DNA of 64,000 bases. It comes from Pomphorhynchus laevis (taxonomy: Eukaryota > Acanthocephala > Palaeacanthocephala > Echinorhynchida > Pomphorhynchidae). A model generated the notes under the pieces. That model saw nothing but the letters and a program-made list of their open reading frames with translations. It made no database searches and had not been told where the DNA came from. This document shows positions 53,456 through 63,079 of this stretch, in pieces. The stretch spans positions 148,489 to 212,488 of the forward strand of contig WNNJ02002827.1 of assembly GCA_012934845.2 (NCBI GenBank). The letters run 5' to 3'. The translations under genes and the position numbers were made by a program. Position 1 is the stretch's first letter. Each line of letters opens with the position of its first letter.

Positions 53456-54220
53456 TTAATAATTGTTTGTTATTTTCATTTTATTTTTAATTTTATCAAA
53501 TATATAATCTTTCCAAATGTTTATCTTAGATATATTCGAGCTTTCACTATTAATCAGCTTACTAAAGTAATCATTTAAGTTATTATATAACGAATTGTAA
53601 ATTTTATTTTTGTCGTTGTTATTATTTAATCTATATTTATACCCTTTTGACAGCAGCTTTCTTAATTCACAATTTTCAATTAATTCTAGATTATGGGTAC
53701 ATATATGTTCATTTATTTTATCAAAATTAAGACTTTTACAATCGCATTCTGTTTCCATTATGTTTCTAATATTATCGTTGCATATTGATTTTAATTCTTT
53801 ATTATAATTACAAATTTTTCGTCCTAATGGTGGTAGGAGTTTATACCTTATTCTAGAAATATATTTACTTAAATCTGACCCGATTATTTCTTTACTTTTA
53901 GAATTATTTAAAAGTCCGACTATATTTATGTTATCTATACATTTATTAATGAAGTTTATGGTTAATGTATATTTTCTATTGTTATTATTAACATTTATTG
54001 TACGATTATAGTATTTTGTATTACAATAACTGTCTATTATACAACTTAGCCTATCATAGTCGTTAATTAATTTTTGATTTATTGAACATATGATATCTTT
54101 AGAAAAACTTCTTATATTTACATAAAGATCTTTTAGCTTATTATCACTTAAAAGTTGTTTTAACATTTCTAATTGTTCATTTATATACAAAATAAATAAT
54201 TTACAGTTTTTAATATCATG
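53456..54220 (-). CDS. Naiad linker domain with CxC motif
   Basis: About 254 codons in the same frame as the upstream endonuclease, separated only by one TGA. Mostly Asn/Ile/Lys-rich helical sequence. Near the middle is METECDCKSLNFDKINEHIC, followed by HNLELIENCELRKLLSKGYK and YRLNNN. CDC is the CxC motif described for Naiad and Chlamys elements. The frame ends at a TAA that is also present at the same spot in the copy near 6045, and RT resumes in frame after it. Confidence 0.8.
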   Translation of the reverse strand, partial: HDIKNCKLFILYINEQLEMLKQLLSDNKLKDLYVNIRSFSKDIICSINQKLINDYDRLSCIIDSYCNTKYYNRTINVNNNNRKYTLTINFINKCIDNINIVGLLNNSKSKEIIGSDLSKYISRIRYKLLPPLGRKICNYNKELKSICNDNIRNIMETECDCKSLNFDKINEHICTHNLELIENCELRKLLSKGYKYRLNNNNDKNKIYNSLYNNLNDYFSKLINSESSNISKINIWKDYIFDKIKNKMKITNNY

Positions 54221-54535
54221 TCATATTAATCTCATATGTTTATGAAATATAGTTTGACTATTATGCTGTATATTATATATGTGTTGCCTAAACCTAGTTT
54301 TTAACATTTGATATGTTTTTCCTATATATTGCAATCCACATGTGCATTGTATTAGATACACTACACCTGCGGTATTGCAGTTACAATTATTATTAATATT
54401 TAATGAAAAACATTTGTTTGTCGTATTACTTACGATACAATTATTATTATTTATAACATCACAAACTATACAATTTTTTCTGTTACATTTAAAAGATCTA
54501 AAATTGAAATCATTAGTACTTACGTATTTTTCCAA
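54221..54535 (-). CDS. Naiad GIY-YIG endonuclease domain
   Basis: 104 codons. Cys-rich lead FKCNRKNCIVCD, then AGVVYLIQCTCGLQYIGKTY: the GIY and YIG elements appear as VVYLI and QYIG. After that LKTRFRQHIYNIQHNSQTIF and HKH complete the C-C-H-H pattern known for Penelope-like endonucleases. It nicks target DNA to prime reverse transcription. No ATG precedes it in frame; the first codon (54535) is TTG and upstream stops lie close, so the true start is unclear. It ends at a TGA (54221-54223), after which the same frame continues at once into the linker. Confidence 0.85.
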   Translation of the reverse strand: MEKYVSTNDFNFRSFKCNRKNCIVCDVINNNNCIVSNTTNKCFSLNINNNCNCNTAGVVYLIQCTCGLQYIGKTYQMLKTRFRQHIYNIQHNSQTIFHKHMRLI

Positions 54536-55095
54536 TATGGTTGAGTACGTGTAACTTTTAAGTCATAATTTTTAACGTTGCTTTTTCGGTGTCGCCACCT
54601 AGTTTAGTTGACTCAGACTAAACTTACAACGGGCCATCCAGCAGCATCTGACAGGGGGCTGCCCTGCTTAAGGCGGTTGCAGGCTGGAACAATATCTATA
54701 AAGATCTACCACCTTCACTCCACGCGCTACGCGACCTAGCTATTGGCCATTACCTGGTCTCTTAAACGTGATCACGTGAAGCAGTTTACATTTTAAAGTG
54801 TAAACACCTTGGGATGCAAACTTCTCCCTTTTTAAGAATTAATAATTCATCAAACTTGTTTGAAAATAAGAAAAAATAATAAAGTCGTAACCAATAATAC
54901 ATTGTTTCAGTATTTCTGACAGAGGTCGTATTACCGGGAATAAAAGTCCACAGGTCAATAATAATATGTCAGTAGAACAAATCAAATCAGCTAACTGAGT
55001 CAGCTAACTTATGTTATAAATTATTATTTATAACATAATTGTATAATAATTGTATATAAATTTTTTAATGGAAAAATTTATTTTAGTAAAACATA

Positions 55096-57215
55096 CAGTC
55101 GAGGTTACCCCCAAGTGGGCCCAAAAAAAGATAGTTTAATAATAATTTTTTAGGTATCATTTCAGACACCAGGCGTTTGCTTTTGTTAGCGCTACACCTA
55201 TACGTTGTCGCAGCGAACATACATTTTTGCCATAGGAGGATGGATCGCTCACTGATGCGAGAGTTGCTAGTCTCTTGATGAAAGCACTTGCCTCCTTTGC
55301 TAGTCCGCCTGAGGTGGAAATTACGAACGGAATAAAGGTTCCTTTTTCGATTTCAATAATTCACTCAATGTATTTATTCTTTTTTCTGTTTTCATTGTAT
55401 TCAAATGATTGTGTAGGACTTCGACTTACGTACGACTGGGCAAATGGGTTAAATATTGTGACATCCAAAAATGTCCGCTCAGTCTATGACTGCGTTAGTC
55501 CAGTGCAAGATAAATCGGCTCTTGACCGGGGATCTCGTGTTGTCGTTTGGTTTGAAAACTCGAATGTATCTGGAACAGTTGAGAGCATCGGTTCTGATTC
55601 TACATTCCGTAATACTTTACTGGTTCGTCAATCAAGATATCTCTGATTATATCATGTCGTACTATTGTCCGTCCTTTCCATTTGCACGACAGTAAGTGAG
55701 CTGTCGATTTAACTTCTCTGCATACGCATAATGTCGATGTACAGCGCAAGTCCCATCCATATCTACATGCCATTCCCGCTTGTATTTCAAAATTATTTAA
55801 ATAAAATCGTCTGTCATCGCTTACTCGAGCAGAGAGCCAAGTGGAAGACCCTTTAATAGAGGCGTGCACTACAGCGGTTTTCGATTTTTGATCTAATTCT
55901 GACATTATGTTGGTTAATTCACCCTGTTCTAAATCAGATTTTTCTGTTGTTATCATCCGAGCCATTTCTCTTTGCTTTTCGTAAAGAGTTGATTCTGTTA
56001 TATTCATGTCCAGAAGGTTGCACATTTTGGCTGATCTTGACCATTTCATGTTAGCTATTTTTTGAGAATTTATTATTCCTAGGCCTCCGTTGGCTACTTT
56101 AAGGCACAAGTCATTAAACCATGTGTGATCGATATCCTCTTTGCCTAGAATTTGAGGCAGTAGTTCGTGCTGAATAATCGTAACCAGCTTTTCGATCTAT
56201 TCGGTTTGACATTCGTATGAGGGCTAATGTCAAGCGCCACGAGTCGACATATAACGAATGCATCCAAATATTTCTCATCAATCTCGGTTGTAGCAATGCG
56301 TCTTGCCAATTTTGCCATGCTATCGGCCAATTCATATGATTCCCGATCGAATGTAACTAGCATTTGTTTCCACAGTGATGCATCTCCACCAGAGGGTCCT
56401 GCTGAACCCGAAGTTTGTCGGCATGAATGAACAATTGCACTTGCATCTATCTGATCGAACATGATATCATGAAACATTTCAGATTGGAACTGTGTATTTA
56501 TGATGGCCTCATCACTGAATGGGCCACTATCTGGATGTTTGTCCATTAGTATATCTACTACACGTTTTTGTCCGATCATGTCATCAGCCGCCAACAATTT
56601 GCTACAGTTATTTTCGGGATTTAAAGCACGTACTGCAGCTCCAATGCTACCCTTCATAATTGCTCGTTTGAATTGATTGGGCCATTTCAGTATGTTAGTT
56701 TCTTTCGATTTCTTTGTCATTTGTAAATACCGGGCTTCTTCATAGAGACCACATATTTCTCTCTGTTTCCAATAATCCAGGCGTCTTTTGAGGGCAGCTC
56801 TAGTGTGTTTGACTTTTCGGGACAAAGGTCGTTGTAGTAAGAGTTGAAAATAAATCGTTATCATCATTAACTCGTTTCCATTATCTTCATGAGTACATGC
56901 CTTGTTAAACATCGCTGCTAAGTTTGAAATGAATACTCTGCTTTCGTTACAGCGTGGTAATTCCATCAAGTTAGGTCTCCATTAAATCACAATTTTATAG
57001 ATATCTTTTAGGTCAATATCCTTCTGTAAATCAGATGAGGAGTTAGACGAAACATATTTTACTTGGGAAGGTATCATTCTATTTAAACAGCTTTTGGCAG
57101 AACAGTTTATACACGCTCGTTTAGATTTGACACATACACACCCTCGGCACTTTGCGTTCTGTCATTACATGAGCATCATTTCATTTCACTAGACGGTATT
57201 CCTTTTGGCATTTTG
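55096..57215 (-). mobile_element. RLE LINE, broken copy 3
   Basis: Relative of the intact 19.4-kb element. Minus strand: start MPKGIPSS and Cys-rich head (57080-57215: VCVKSKRACINC), 56145-56969 (LPRCNESRVFISNLAAMFNK, TSGSAGPSGGDASLWKQMLV), then RT largely deleted (jump near 56200 to post-RT), 55600-56109 (CLKVANGGLGIINSQ, ASIKGSSTWLSARVSDDRRF, CVCREVKSTAHLLSCKWKGR: Cys-His knuckle) and 55200-55600 (RTDARLDVTIFNPFAQS-like endonuclease core). The hairpin is at 55103-55122. The RT deletion and frame breaks make it dead. Its upstream ctacttacaaca matches the 5' UTR of the intact copy. Confidence 0.85.
55103..55122 (-). promoter_or_regulatory. Conserved RLE 3' UTR hairpin, copy 3
   Basis: Minus strand GGGCCCACTTGGGGGTAACC, matching 19474-19491 and 44360-44380 with a few changes; the CCC/GGG stem is kept. 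Confidence 0.6.
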
Positions 57216-57730
57216 TTGTAAGTAGTTAGTTGTAAGTTGTAATTATTTTAGATTGTTGTAATGTGTGTATGTATATCAATTATAATAATTGTATATATTA
57301 TTGTGTAGATAAAAAAATTTTGATCTGCTGAAATTAAAGCGATGAGGAATTCATTGTAAGTTGAATTCATTGAATTCATTGTATTGCTCTGTATTGTTAT
57401 CAGACAGAGCAATAATAATTTTTTTTGTAGCATAAACCAATTTATAATTTCAATAAATTAATAAATCTTGGTAAATTAGTCATTTGATGGAAGAAACGGG
57501 GGTAATATGGATATGGCAATGAATATAGTGATTAATTAATCATTTCATAAAAATTTTAATAAATATTCTTAACTTATGAAAATCTAAATTTTAGAAAATC
57601 TTAAGATCAAAATATGTATGGACAAAATGCGGACTCAGTTAACTGATCTAATTTCCTGGTACATTGTAACATAAAGCTTTCTCGGATATTGGACATAAAG
57701 CTTTCTTGGTGTCATAATCTTTAAGCATGT
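57216..57730. other. AT-rich stretch, RLE 5' flank and no gene
   Basis: Includes the likely 5' UTR of the RLE copy (ttgttgtaagtagttagttg) and attcattgaattcattgtat short repeats. At 57631-57656 a gactcagttaactgatct word resembles the Naiad terminal motif. Otherwise empty. Confidence 0.5.
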
Positions 57731-58640
57731 TGGCTTTATTCAAAATCATTTAAATAATTTAATAGATCCATTAAAACTAGGTTACTATAGAAATAACATC
57801 AAGCAAAAAATAGTAAAATATATAAATCAACACAATAATATAATTTAATTTAACTTGAATGCATCTGTGAGCTGAAATTCTTCGGGTTGTGGCACAATAT
57901 TATCCTCAATATTATCCTATAGGAACAATACCTGTGAGGATAATATTGTGCCACAAACCGAACAATAATATAAAGAATAAATTTAAACTCTTAAGTGCCA
58001 AATTTTTATGCATGGATAATAAATAATATACTTTGTATTAGAATGAGATACTAGATAGTTTTTCATAGGAAATACATCATTAGTATGTATTTGGCCCCGA
58101 TGCTATGTTGGGTAGAGGAGTTAGGGGCCGAAACCTGATAGAATAGCAGTTCCTCCTGATGACCTCTAATTCTTATTCTGATATACAAGAAACATATTTT
58201 TGCATGAGCATTCATGCATACCATATAATATAAAATATAATACATTAAATAATGAAATTTTAAGAATTGCAACAATATGTAATGATATTGGCTTTCTTCA
58301 AAATCATTTAAATAATTTAATAGATACATATTTTAAACTAGGTTACTATAAAAATAACATCAAGCAGAAAATAGTAAAATATATAAATCAACACAATAAT
58401 ATTAAAGAATAAATTTAAACTCTTAAGTGGCAAATTTTTATGGATGGATAATAAATAATATACTTTGTATTAGAATAAGATACTAGATAGTTTTATCAGA
58501 GGAAATACATCATTAGCATGTATTTGGCCCCGCTGCTATGTTGGGTAGAGGAGTTAGGGGCCGAAACCTGATAGCATAGCAGTTCCTCATGATGACCTTC
58601 TAATTCTTATTCTGATACATCGTCTGTTATTTATTAGTCA
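57731..58640 (+). mobile_element. Tandem pair of Naiad 3' ends
   Basis: Two head-to-tail partial copies: 57731-58185 (with the foldback insertion) and 58186-58640 (without). Each holds the RT thumb (second copy: NEILRIATICNDIGFLQNHL, NLIDTYFKLGYYKNNIKQKI) and the structured 3' UTR with GGCCCC/GGGGCC. The junction joins the UTR of the first to the RT of the second. Tandem partial copies are a known habit of Penelope-like elements. Confidence 0.87.
57833..57973. mobile_element. 119-bp foldback insertion in Naiad, copy 2
   Basis: Insert 57844-57962 in opposite orientation to copy 1, with the same 11-bp duplication (caataatataa at 57833-57843 and 57963-57973), same length and same position in the RT thumb. 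The shared site shows that one Naiad carrying the insertion was later copied. Confidence 0.85.
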
Positions 58641-59380
58641 ATTCATCAAAATTGGAATCAGACTTAAATTCATTTTCTAGTTTGGGAGAAGCGGGGTCCA
58701 ACGTATTGATGGTCCCCACTGAACTACTTAAAAATTTCTCTTGCATAAATTCGTCACTTCTTTGCTTATTCTACCTTATTGCTCCTCGCGAGCCTTCCTC
58801 AATTTCAAACGATCGTCAATATTAATGTCTCTTAGTATTCTTATTGTAGAATCTTTTAAGATGTAACCACGATGAAACAACATCTTAGCGTGGTCAGCAG
58901 AACTCAAGACGAACCTTCAATAAGCGAGGTTTCTCTGTTGTACGCTTCCCAAGTCGAATCAAACTCCGAACTTGCAGCTTCATAGCTACATTCTTATCAT
59001 CTTCCTTAAGAAGTCTGGTAAATACTGCACGCACACAAGAAACGTCTTCATCAACTCTTACTTGAGAATTGATCTTACTTTTTTTATATTGGCTGCTCTG
59101 CCTGAGGAATTGCTCTTGTCATCAACACTTGCATTGCATGAAGTTACAGACTTTATCAGTTCATAATTTAAATCCCCACTATTTGAAGAATCAGTTCGTC
59201 TATGCTTATAACTCTCAGCCTCTATTCTTTTGTCTCAAACATCAACATATTTATCAGGAAGGAGATCATTAGAGTTCTCTTTATGGGTAACATAGTCATC
59301 TGTGTAGCTGCTTAAAATATTAGTTTTTATTTTGCTAGCATTATTTAAATTATCTTGATTTGAAATATTATTTGACTCCG
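58640..59380 (-). mobile_element. LINE-B ORF1 fragment (inverted copy)
   Basis: Reverse complement of roughly 60730-61510 in the LINE-B copy: for example minus-strand ACGTTGGACCCCGCTTCTCC matches 61440-61459. It encodes the ORF1 C-terminal domain and the ORF1/ORF2 junction with changes. Its left edge joins a Naiad UTR at a short shared word (tcaattcat). Confidence 0.8.
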
Positions 59381-59384
59381 AATA

Positions 59385-59600
59385 ACTCCGGGCGGCGACG
59401 AGGAAAGATCGGACACCGTAGTTGTTAGAGTAATTGGTAACGTAGAGTAAATGTTCATTGATTTTTACGATGGGAACATGAACAAAATCCGCAGTACTAT
59501 GACATACCTTTCGAGCTCAAGTCTATTGATTTGGGAACCGGAATATCGGCCCATACGTCACAACCAACCTTATCACATGCTACTTATATTTCAATAAACT
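59385..59600 (-). pseudogene. LINE family A scraps
   Basis: 59385-59450 matches the A2 3' region at 35736-35800 (ggcggcgacgagga). 59530-59580 gives GCDVWADI on the minus strand, a degraded ORF1 finger. Both too short to classify further. Confidence 0.5.
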
Positions 59601-60125
59601 CCCAAATACTGTTGACAATATCCTTATCTATTCGTTCGCACCCAATTCTTCCTTAACTACTCTCTGCGCCTCGGTTTTATCCTGCCTAGAATCCCTATCT
59701 TACAACATTTTATCTATTTGAATGATGATGAATCCCTTGAAATCTGGTCTTTTTTGGATCCATCCTTCGCACATGCAGATTCAATCTTATCCTTATCTCT
59801 TTTTCAATGACTATCGCCTTCCTTGCGTTTATTCGCTAACATTTCTCGGAGTAATTATATACTCCAATCTCGTTCTCATCATTTGTACCAAAAGAGGTTC
59901 GTTCTTGTTATCTTATTCTCCGTAACATTCGTCGCATTCGAAAAACCATCAAATTTTCCATTTTCAACACTTCAATGACCTCAATCCTGCTACCTTGTCT
60001 TGACTATTTCATCTCATTTTTCTCAAACTCCCCATTTTTTGCTACTGCCCCTCTGTATCACTTTCTTCGCACTGCATCCTGCATACTTATTCGAAGCAAT
60101 TGTTTTGATCAATGAACTAATCAAC
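59600..60125 (+). pseudogene. LINE family A-like RT C-terminal fragment
   Basis: Plus-strand pieces resembling the A-family RT after motif A: DNILIYSFAP (in place of ADDILIYAHAP), LFWIHPSH, YSLTFLGVIIYSNL. Strongly decayed, no long open frame. Confidence 0.55.
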
Positions 60126-60518
60126 TCCAATGAACTAATTAACTTTCATTGGCTCAATGTACAGAATCGAGTTTTATATTAAAAATATAAAACTCTATAT
60201 ATTAAATAAAATTATATTAAAAATATAATCACCTTAAAAAAGTTTGAGATCTAAAGTAAATACAATTGGTTTAATTAACTACATTGGATTAACAACTACT
60301 TACAAAGAGAGAGAGCAAGGAGAGGTCATACAATAATTACAATATTGGACAATCAACGAGGAAATGGTAAAAAAATCAACAAAGAAATCAGGGCATTTAA
60401 GTCTCCAGATAGAATGTGTTAACGAATATTGTGATGTATGGACGACGGTCAGTGTTTTATCTAGTAAAAACGATACATTCACTGATAAAAATTCTTCTGC
60501 GGTTTCTGTTGTGCTGAG

Positions 60519-61250
60519 ATGTTCAGTAAGTGTTCTTCGTCGTCGAAACTCACATCAACGAACAATGACACAAAGACCGCAGTGACCTCTGGAAATTCAG
60601 AAGCGGTGACTGGTCGTAAATTGGATGCGCTCACTACTGATGATGAGTGTCACATAGTGTCTGGTAACCTACCGATGACTTATTTATCGTCACAGAATAC
60701 ATCTTGTTCAAGGAACAACGTTACTATATTGCGACATACCGATTCGGTATTTGAAGAGAGGTTAATACAGAATATCGCCACGGCAAGTTTAGTACGGGTA
60801 CATGAGAGTTCACGTGAATCCAACGAAACTCCTGACAATTTTTTAACCGACAAAAGAATAGAGGCTGATATTTACAAACATAGACGAACTGAATCTTCAA
60901 ATAGTGGGGATTTAAATTATGAACTGAGAAAGACTGTAACTTCATGCGATGCAATTGTTGATGACGAGGGCAATTCCTCAGGCAGAGCAGCCAATATAAG
61001 AAAAGTAAGGATTCGGAATTACGACAGAAGAATGAATGTTATTTTGAGTGGAATTGAAGAGTCGTGTATGATCAATTCCCAAGTAAGAGTTGATGAAGAC
61101 GTTTCTCGTGTGCGTGCAGTATTTACCAGACTTCTTAAGGAAGATGATAAGAATGTAGCTATGAAGCTGCAAGTTCGGAGTTTGATTCGACTTGGGAAGC
61201 GTACAACAGAGAAACCTCGCTTATTGAAGGTTCGTCTTGAGTTCTGCTGA
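60519..61250 (+). CDS. LINE-B ORF1 body
   Basis: 243-codon open frame in a different frame from the N-terminal finger. Low-complexity Ser/Thr/Asp-rich first half, then NYDRRMNVILSGIEESCMIN, RVRAVFTRLLKEDDKNVAMK and VRSLIRLGKRTTEKPRLLKV. The RLGKR...RPRLLKV block and the continuation in the next frame (LKDSTIRILRDINFDERLKV, RISKGETNLCIRNFQVVR) match the ORF1 C-terminal domain at 46980-47230. Likely an RNA-binding LINE ORF1 protein. Confidence 0.75.
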   Translation: MFSKCSSSSKLTSTNNDTKTAVTSGNSEAVTGRKLDALTTDDECHIVSGNLPMTYLSSQNTSCSRNNVTILRHTDSVFEERLIQNIATASLVRVHESSRESNETPDNFLTDKRIEADIYKHRRTESSNSGDLNYELRKTVTSCDAIVDDEGNSSGRAANIRKVRIRNYDRRMNVILSGIEESCMINSQVRVDEDVSRVRAVFTRLLKEDDKNVAMKLQVRSLIRLGKRTTEKPRLLKVRLEFC

Positions 61251-61397
61251 CCACGCTAAGATGTTGCTTCATCGTGGTTACCTCTTAAAAGATTCTACTA
61301 TAAGAATACTGAGAGACATTAATTTTGATGAGCGTTTGAAAGTGAGGAAGGCTCGCGAGGAGCTACAGGGTAGAATAAGCAAAGGAGAGACGAATCT

Positions 61398-61958
61398 ATG
61401 CATAAGAAATTTTCAAGTAGTTCGGTGGCGACCATCAGTACGTTGGACCCCGCTTCTCCCAAACTAGAGTATGGGTTTTATTCTGATTCCAATTTTGATG
61501 ATTTAATTGATTTTTCTGAGGTATATGATAAAACTAGCAAAACCTTTACGTCATCAGAGACTCCGCTTCATATTGGTTACTCAAACGTTAGAAGTCTTCA
61601 ATCTCAATTTCCTTTCTTGCTCGACCATATTGCTGATAATCATTATGATATATTATGTATTTCAGAATCTTGGTTACATAGTGGCATCTCTGATAATCTG
61701 TTTAATGTTGTAGGTTATAAGTTAATAAGAGCGGATCGCTTTCCTGGTATGCGAGGTGGAGGAGTTGTAGCATTCGTTCGACACGATCTCTCAACATCAA
61801 ATATATCATATCTTTGTGATTCCGAGTGGTCATATGAGTGTCTGTCTTTTACTGTTAATCATCAATTGTTAAAATTAAATGTTTGTGTTGTTTATAGATC
61901 TCCATCTTTCACTTTGATAACAGATCGGCTTAAGGATTATTTATCTAATTTTTGTTAA
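61398..61958 (+). CDS. LINE-B endonuclease domain (N-terminal part)
   Basis: 186-codon frame. HIGYSNVRSLQSQFPFLLDH, YDILCISESWLHSGISD, MRGGGVVAFVRHDL and LNVCVVYRSPS are the first APE-type endonuclease blocks. The catalytic LGDFNLPNVDWNM follows in another frame (61975-62015), and ATLDLVFTRC, then SDH-like text, near 62110-62220. One stop and a frame change separate the parts. Confidence 0.8.
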   Translation: MHKKFSSSSVATISTLDPASPKLEYGFYSDSNFDDLIDFSEVYDKTSKTFTSSETPLHIGYSNVRSLQSQFPFLLDHIADNHYDILCISESWLHSGISDNLFNVVGYKLIRADRFPGMRGGGVVAFVRHDLSTSNISYLCDSEWSYECLSFTVNHQLLKLNVCVVYRSPSFTLITDRLKDYLSNFC

Positions 61959-63079
61959 TCCCAACGATTTTTCCTTTTAGGTGACTTCAACCTTCCGAAT
62001 GTAGATTGGAATATGAATGGGTATCAACCCTGCTCAGGCGTATCAAAACAATTTCGTGATTTATTTCTTGCTGACCTACTTTTAGTGCAACATTGTAGAC
62101 AAGCAACTCATGTCAACGGTGCTACTCTAGATCTTGTGTTTACAAGATGTACTGGAGATATCGACAGTATTGCGTATTATCCTCCTTTGGTAACAGTGAT
62201 CACTGTGTTCTCTCCGTTAAATTAGTGTCCAAGATCGTTTGTAGGTCAAAATTGGGTTATCCAAAACGAAATTAGACTCGGGTGGATACCCAACATCTCT
62301 TAGCTAATTTCTATAACATTTTGTATCGTAGTTATAGGGCTACTACTGTTTCAGATCTGCTGACCATTCTTTATGACGTTTTCTTAAATTTGTCAGATAA
62401 GTTCGCTCCGAAACGGAGAACTTTCATTAAGTCCACTCGCCCTCAGTGGTTTGATCATTAACTTCGTGCAGTGTTGAAACTGCGCAATGCCCTGTGGGCT
62501 ACTACTCAAACCCATCCTGAAAACTTAGATAGGTATCGGTACGTGCGCAACCTCTGCAATAAATTGAAAATACATAAGCGAATAGCATTTGAAGATGGTA
62601 TTGCAAATTGCATCGGGAATCAACCAAAGCGTTTTTGGTCATATGTGAAAGGTTCAAGGCTACTTCCCTCTAATATAGCATTCATTACTTCAGGTGAATA
62701 TGTTTATTCTACTGAGTCTGAAATTGCTGAATGCCTAGCGGACAGCTTCCATTCTCCGTCGACTCTTGTTTCGGATATTTACTCTTTAAAATGGTATCAC
62801 ATTCACTTCACAATATTACTCAGAATCTCGTTAAGCCAATCAGTGCATCTGAAGTATTGCACCTAATCACTAGGCTTAACCGATTTGGCTATCCTGGTCC
62901 AGATGATATTTCACCTTACCTAATTAATGCGGTTGGAGCTGCCGTAAGTAGTGTTTTAGCTCATATATTTTCATTTAGCCTGATCAATTCGTGGATTCCT
63001 GCAATATAGAGTCTTCTATTGTTGTGCCAATCCCTAAAAACAGCCAGCAACTGCTTGTTTAGATTTTCGCCCTATCAGT

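Larger units (their letters stand above)
51811..55001 (-). mobile_element. Naiad-type Penelope-like element (permuted GIY-YIG)
   Basis: About 3.19 kb bounded by the same 22-bp motif (starts aatcaaatcagctaactgag) at 51811-51832 and 54980-55001. On the minus strand: 5' UTR (54540-54979), GIY-YIG endonuclease (54221-54535), linker with CxC (53456-54190), RT (52540-53455), RT thumb (about 52370-52530) and structured 3' UTR (51833-52200). Endonuclease before RT plus a CxC linker is the published plan of the Naiad/Chlamys clade, whereas canonical Penelope elements carry GIY-YIG after RT. This copy has an internal RT deletion, a frame change in RT and a 119-bp insertion, so it is not intact. Confidence 0.88.
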
